A stretch of 64,000 nt of DNA from Proteobacteria bacterium DTSAM18. Lineage in GTDB: Bacteria > Myxococcota_A > UBA796 > GCA-2862545. The stretch covers positions 107,045 through 171,044 of the forward strand of contig JARACJ010000013.1 of the NCBI GenBank assembly GCA_028767165.1. Reading direction: 5' to 3'. The notes under the pieces are model-generated. The model ran no database searches and was not told the DNA's origin. It saw only the letters and a list, made by a program, of their open reading frames with translations. The translations under genes were made by a program, and so were the position numbers. Positions within the stretch are counted from its first letter, which is position 1. Each line of letters opens with the position of its first letter. Of the stretch, positions 61,094 through 64,000 are shown one piece after another.

Positions 61094-61980
61094 TGGAGCA
61101 CGCGGTCGAGGGGTTCCTGTACGTGCTCCAGGTGGAGCAGGGGCGCTCGCCGCACACCATCGCGGCCTACCGGCGGGACGTGTTCCGCTTCGCCGGATGG
61201 CTCGAGGGCAAGGGGGTGCGTGAGGTCACCGGGCTCACGCGGAATCTGGTCGAGGGTCACCTCGAGTCCCTGGCGCGGCAGGGCCTCGGCGGCCGGTCGA
61301 TCGCCCGCGCCCGCAGCTCGATCCGTCAGTTCGCCCGCTACCTGATGGACGAGAAGCTCATCGACGAGGATCCCACCGCCCGGACCGTCACGCCGCGCTT
61401 CGTCTCGCCGCTGCCACGGGTGCTGCGGGAGGATCAGGTCGACGCCATCCTGGAGGCGCCGGATCCGTCGTCGCCCCTGGGCCTGCGGGATCGGGCCATG
61501 ATCCAGCTGATGTACTCCTGCGGCCTGCGCGTGAGCGAGCTCGTGGGCATGGAGCTCGGGCAGGTGCAGCTCGAGGAGGGCCTGCTGCTCGTGCGCGGCA
61601 AGGGCTCCAAGGAGCGCCTGGTGCCCACGGGGCAGACGGCGCTGGGATGGCTGGGCCTGTACCTGCGGGACGCCCGGCCGCTGCTGGACGTCACCGGCGG
61701 CGCCACGGGCCTGTTCCTGTCCCAGCGGGGCGAGCGGATGAGCCGGCAGAACTTCTGGGTGCGGCTGCGCCGGCACGCCACCGTGGCGGGGGTCCCGGGC
61801 AAGGTGAGCCCCCACGTGCTGCGCCATTCGTTCGCGACCCACCTGCTCAACCACGGGGCGGATCTGCGCGCACTGCAGGCCATGCTCGGCCACGCGGACA
61901 TCTCGACCACCGAGATCTACACCCAGGTCTCCCGCCGGCGGCTGCAGGAGATCCACGCGCGGTTCCACCCGCGGGGCTGA
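61093..61980 (+). CDS. xerD: Site-specific tyrosine recombinase XerD/XerC-like
   Basis: 295 residues. The N-terminal SAM-like domain (about 5-90) has YRRDVFRFAGWLE. The catalytic residues are Arg in CGLRVSELVG, Lys in GKGSKERLVP, His and Arg in HVLRHSFATHLL, His in LGHADISTTEIYTQV, and the nucleophile Tyr in that same motif. The spacing and length match XerD, which resolves chromosome dimers at dif; XerC is nearly the same by motif, so the letter is uncertain. Start ATG at 61093 overlaps mutS by one base. A stand-alone integrase is unlikely because no element boundary is visible. Confidence 0.9.
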   Translation: MEHAVEGFLYVLQVEQGRSPHTIAAYRRDVFRFAGWLEGKGVREVTGLTRNLVEGHLESLARQGLGGRSIARARSSIRQFARYLMDEKLIDEDPTARTVTPRFVSPLPRVLREDQVDAILEAPDPSSPLGLRDRAMIQLMYSCGLRVSELVGMELGQVQLEEGLLLVRGKGSKERLVPTGQTALGWLGLYLRDARPLLDVTGGATGLFLSQRGERMSRQNFWVRLRRHATVAGVPGKVSPHVLRHSFATHLLNHGADLRALQAMLGHADISTTEIYTQVSRRRLQEIHARFHPRG

Positions 61981-62013
61981 TCGGGCGCGCGCACCGGGGT
62001 GTTCGCGGGACGC

Positions 62014-62029
62014 TGGCACAAAAATTCCC
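62014..62029 (+). promoter_or_regulatory. Sigma-54-like promoter candidate
   Basis: TGGCAC followed by five bases and TTCCC, 226 bases upstream of the secreted-protein gene. The -24 half is perfect (TGGCAC), and the -12 half differs from TTGC at one base. Prediction only. Confidence 0.25.
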
Positions 62030-62254
62030 TGTCACCTCGTACCGATGCGGCTGCGGGTGGTCACGACGTCGGCGACCTGGCGTGTCTGCACCGGCCGGAT
62101 GGGCCGCCACGGGCCGAAACCGGATGGAAGGGCACCGGACAGGCCGGGCGAGCAGGAACGACACAATTTCTGCGGCATGTCCGCTGCGGGAAATCCGCAG
62201 TTGGGTGCGTGGCAAACTCCCGACACGGCCGTCGGGCCGAGATCAGGAGCTGCC

Positions 62255-62794
62255 ATGCGACCCCGTATCCTTGCCTTCGTGGCCTTCTCCCTGGCATCCG
62301 CACCCGCCTTCGCCGACTGCGACCTCACGGTGGACGTGGCCGAAGGGGATAGCACCGATCTGCGACGCACGACCTCGACCGAGCGCCTGACGAAGACGTC
62401 CTCGATGGGCAAGCGCGACCGCAACATCGACGTCACGGCCTTCCTGCAGCACGACTCCGTGATGCTGACCTTCGATGCCGGTCAGCGGGGCAGGGGACCG
62501 CTCCTCACCGAGTCCGATGGCTCGCGCCTGCCCGCCCACGTGGTGCTCGAGATGGACGACGGCAACAAGGCCGTCCTGCCGTCGCTGGGCTTCGGAGACG
62601 ACAAGGGCGCCGAGCGCTTCGCCGTCACGACCCGTCTGCGGCCCCTGCTGAACAGCCGCAACATCGTCGGCATCATCTACCGGGGCTCCCGCCACCACTT
62701 CGAGGCCTCCGTGCCCATCGAAAACGGCCACGTCATCGGCGATCTGCTCCGCTGCGTGGCGCCGGAGACCCAGGTGCAGGTCGCGCGCCGCTGA
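62255..62794 (+). CDS. Small secreted protein of unknown function
   Basis: 179 residues. A signal peptide MRPRILAFVAFSLASAPAFA is probably cut before DC. The mature part has two cysteines, at its very ends (DCDLTV and RCVAPE), likely forming a single disulfide, and is beta-rich in between (NIDVTAFL, VMLTFDAG, NIVGIIYRG, EASVPIENG). No domain recognised. ATG has TCAGGAG upstream. It sits between xerD and nadA as a single gene. Confidence 0.7.
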   Translation: MRPRILAFVAFSLASAPAFADCDLTVDVAEGDSTDLRRTTSTERLTKTSSMGKRDRNIDVTAFLQHDSVMLTFDAGQRGRGPLLTESDGSRLPAHVVLEMDDGNKAVLPSLGFGDDKGAERFAVTTRLRPLLNSRNIVGIIYRGSRHHFEASVPIENGHVIGDLLRCVAPETQVQVARR

Positions 62795-62840
62795 GGGGCG
62801 GACGGCCCGTAGGAAGTGTGTCCGAAAGGGGCATCGAGGG

Positions 62841-62868
62841 TTGCCGAGGCCCGTGATCTGACTAGGTA
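62841..62868 (+). promoter_or_regulatory. Possible nadA promoter
   Basis: TTGCCG (62841-62846), 16 bases, then TAGGTA (62863-62868), 29 bases before the nadA ATG. Both hexamers have two or more differences from consensus. Low confidence. Confidence 0.3.
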
Positions 62869-62897
62869 CGGGCCAATCCTTCCCCCCGGAGGCCGCC

Positions 62898-63842
62898 ATG
62901 GCTGGTCAGATTCCCCAAGGTCAAGCACTTCTGGACGAGATCGAGCGCCTGCGCGAGGAGCGCAACGCCGTCATCCTCGGCCACTACTACCAGGAGCCCG
63001 AGATCCAGGACCTGGCGGACTTCATCGGTGACTCCCTGCAGCTCGCCAAGGCCGCCAAGGAGACGGACGCAGACGTCATCCTGTTCTGCGGCGTCCACTT
63101 CATGGCCGAGACCGCCAAGATCCTCAACCCCGACAAGATCGTCCTCGTGCCCGACATGAAGGCCGGCTGCTCCCTGGCCGACTCCTGTCCGGCAGAGGAT
63201 CTCGCCGCGTTCAAGGCCGAGCACCCCGATCACGTGGTGGTCTCCTACATCAACTGCACGGCGGCCACGAAGACCCTGACCGACATCATCTGCACCAGCT
63301 CCAACGCCAAGCGCGTGGTGGAGTCCATCCCTGCAGACAAGCCGATCCTGTTCGCCCCCGACAAGAACCTCGGCGCCTGGCTCATCAAGGAGACCGGCCG
63401 TCACATGGATCTGTGGCAGGGCTCCTGCATCGTGCACGAGACCTTCTCCGAGCAGGCCCTGCTCGAGCTGAAGGTCCGCAACCCCGACGCCAAGGTGCTG
63501 GCCCACCCCGAGTGCGAGCCCAGCCTGCTGGCCCACGCCGACCACGTCGGCAGCACCAGCCAGCTGCTCAAGTTCGCGAAGGACTCGGGCTTCGAGAAGT
63601 TCATCGTCGCCACCGAGCCCGGCATCATCCACCAGATGGAGAAGGCCCACCCCTCGGCGGAGTACATCCCGCTGCCCGGCCAGGACGAGACCTGCGCGTG
63701 CAACGAGTGTCCCTTCATGCGGCTGAACACGCTGGAGAAGATCTACCTGGCTCTGCGGGATCTGCAGCCTCGGATCGAGATGGATGCGGAGACGATTGCC
63801 GCGGCGAAGAAGCCTCTCGATCGGATGATGGCTCTGGGGTGA
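62898..63842 (+). CDS. nadA: Quinolinate synthase A
   Basis: 314 residues. It condenses iminoaspartate with dihydroxyacetone phosphate to make quinolinate for [26 protein letters not shown] near the N-terminus is the NadA signature. The 4Fe-4S ligands are expected in SYINCTA, GSCIVHE and CACNECPFM, all present. The 314-residue form matches the short, common bacterial type. ATG has CCGGAGG upstream. nadB and nadC are not in the window. Confidence 0.96.
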   Translation: MAGQIPQGQALLDEIERLREERNAVILGHYYQEPEIQDLADFIGDSLQLAKAAKETDADVILFCGVHFMAETAKILNPDKIVLVPDMKAGCSLADSCPAEDLAAFKAEHPDHVVVSYINCTAATKTLTDIICTSSNAKRVVESIPADKPILFAPDKNLGAWLIKETGRHMDLWQGSCIVHETFSEQALLELKVRNPDAKVLAHPECEPSLLAHADHVGSTSQLLKFAKDSGFEKFIVATEPGIIHQMEKAHPSAEYIPLPGQDETCACNECPFMRLNTLEKIYLALRDLQPRIEMDAETIAAAKKPLDRMMALG

Positions 63843-63943
63843 AGGTCTGCCTCTGAAGGGAGGCTGGGTTTCAACACAGAGATGCTCTGTTGATTGGCAA
63901 CCCTGAAGTCCTGGAATTTTGAGTCGGGCGGACGTGCCCAGGC

Positions 63944-64000
63944 TCAAAAGCCAGGCTCGGCTTCGACGCTGATGCCTTCACGGGCCAGGCCGTTCGCGAC
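63944..64000 (-). CDS. C-terminal fragment of an unknown protein (window edge)
   Basis: The minus strand is open from the right edge to a TGA at 63944, reading VANGLAREGISVEAEPGF. The composition looks coding, but only 18 residues are visible, so neither the reality nor the identity of the gene can be settled from this window. It would converge on nadA. Confidence 0.35.
   Translation of the reverse strand, partial: VANGLAREGISVEAEPGF

Overview
This is a 64-kb, strongly GC-rich (by eye) bacterial chromosomal window with dense coding, many ATGA/GTGA stop-start overlaps and frequent GTG and TTG starts. A Myxococcota-like (former deltaproteobacterial) predatory or soil/marine organism is suggested by the lipoproteins with Asp/Thr-Gly-rich linkers, the thrombospondin type-3 (TSP3) calcium repeats, an OmpA protein that carries a MYXO-CTERM-like tract, and the large share of secreted proteins without recognisable relatives. 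No rRNA, tRNA, CRISPR array, prophage or transposase gene was seen. Most of the window looks like core chromosome.

Layout. 0-4.2 kb: end of glmM, then overlapping nnr (NAD(P)H-hydrate repair), tsaE, a two-unit ComEA-like HhH protein and a cysteine desulfurase. 4.2-12 kb: luciferase-like monooxygenase, FAD oxidoreductase, family-2 glycosyltransferase with a secreted partner, Fe superoxide dismutase, an Ig-fold lipoprotein and a PlsC-like acyltransferase. 12.3-16.5 kb (minus): a three-gene operon of a divergent Hsp70, an unknown 653-residue helical protein and a J-domain-like protein whose HPD is HPP. 16.6-27 kb: sulfatase-like enzyme, membrane-tethered receiver-like protein, large TSP3/OmpA protein, acyl-CoA synthetase, NhaC antiporter, alanine/sodium symporter. 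27-36 kb: RNA and GTPase core genes (mnmA-rnc-radical SAM-era on minus; der-mutL-miaA on plus). 36-42 kb: a cytochrome b-like membrane protein, lipoproteins, exonuclease I, an ATP-pyrophosphatase. 42-57 kb: aroA-cmk, then five paralogous Cys-rich lipoproteins, then rpsA. 57-64 kb: small membrane protein, rsmB-like methyltransferase, mutS, xerD-like recombinase, secreted protein, nadA.

The most unusual content is of four kinds. (1) A family of secreted lipoproteins sharing a roughly 175-residue Cys-rich module (six copies in five genes, 44.4-54.6 kb) sits between cmk and rpsA, which are neighbours in many bacteria. (2) A GC-rich repeat family has entered two housekeeping genes in frame, nnr and mutL, in opposite orientations. 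(3) A non-coding repeat of several hundred bases occurs twice at convergent gene ends (about 11.84-12.27 kb and 24.95-25.53 kb), and its internal hairpin shows compensatory base changes. (4) The Hsp70/unknown/J-like triad looks like an undescribed dedicated chaperone system. Two key enzymes also deviate: RNase III has Ser in place of a conserved metal-ligand Asp, and MutL lacks the endonuclease motif. All assignments rest on reading motifs and gene order; no database search was possible.
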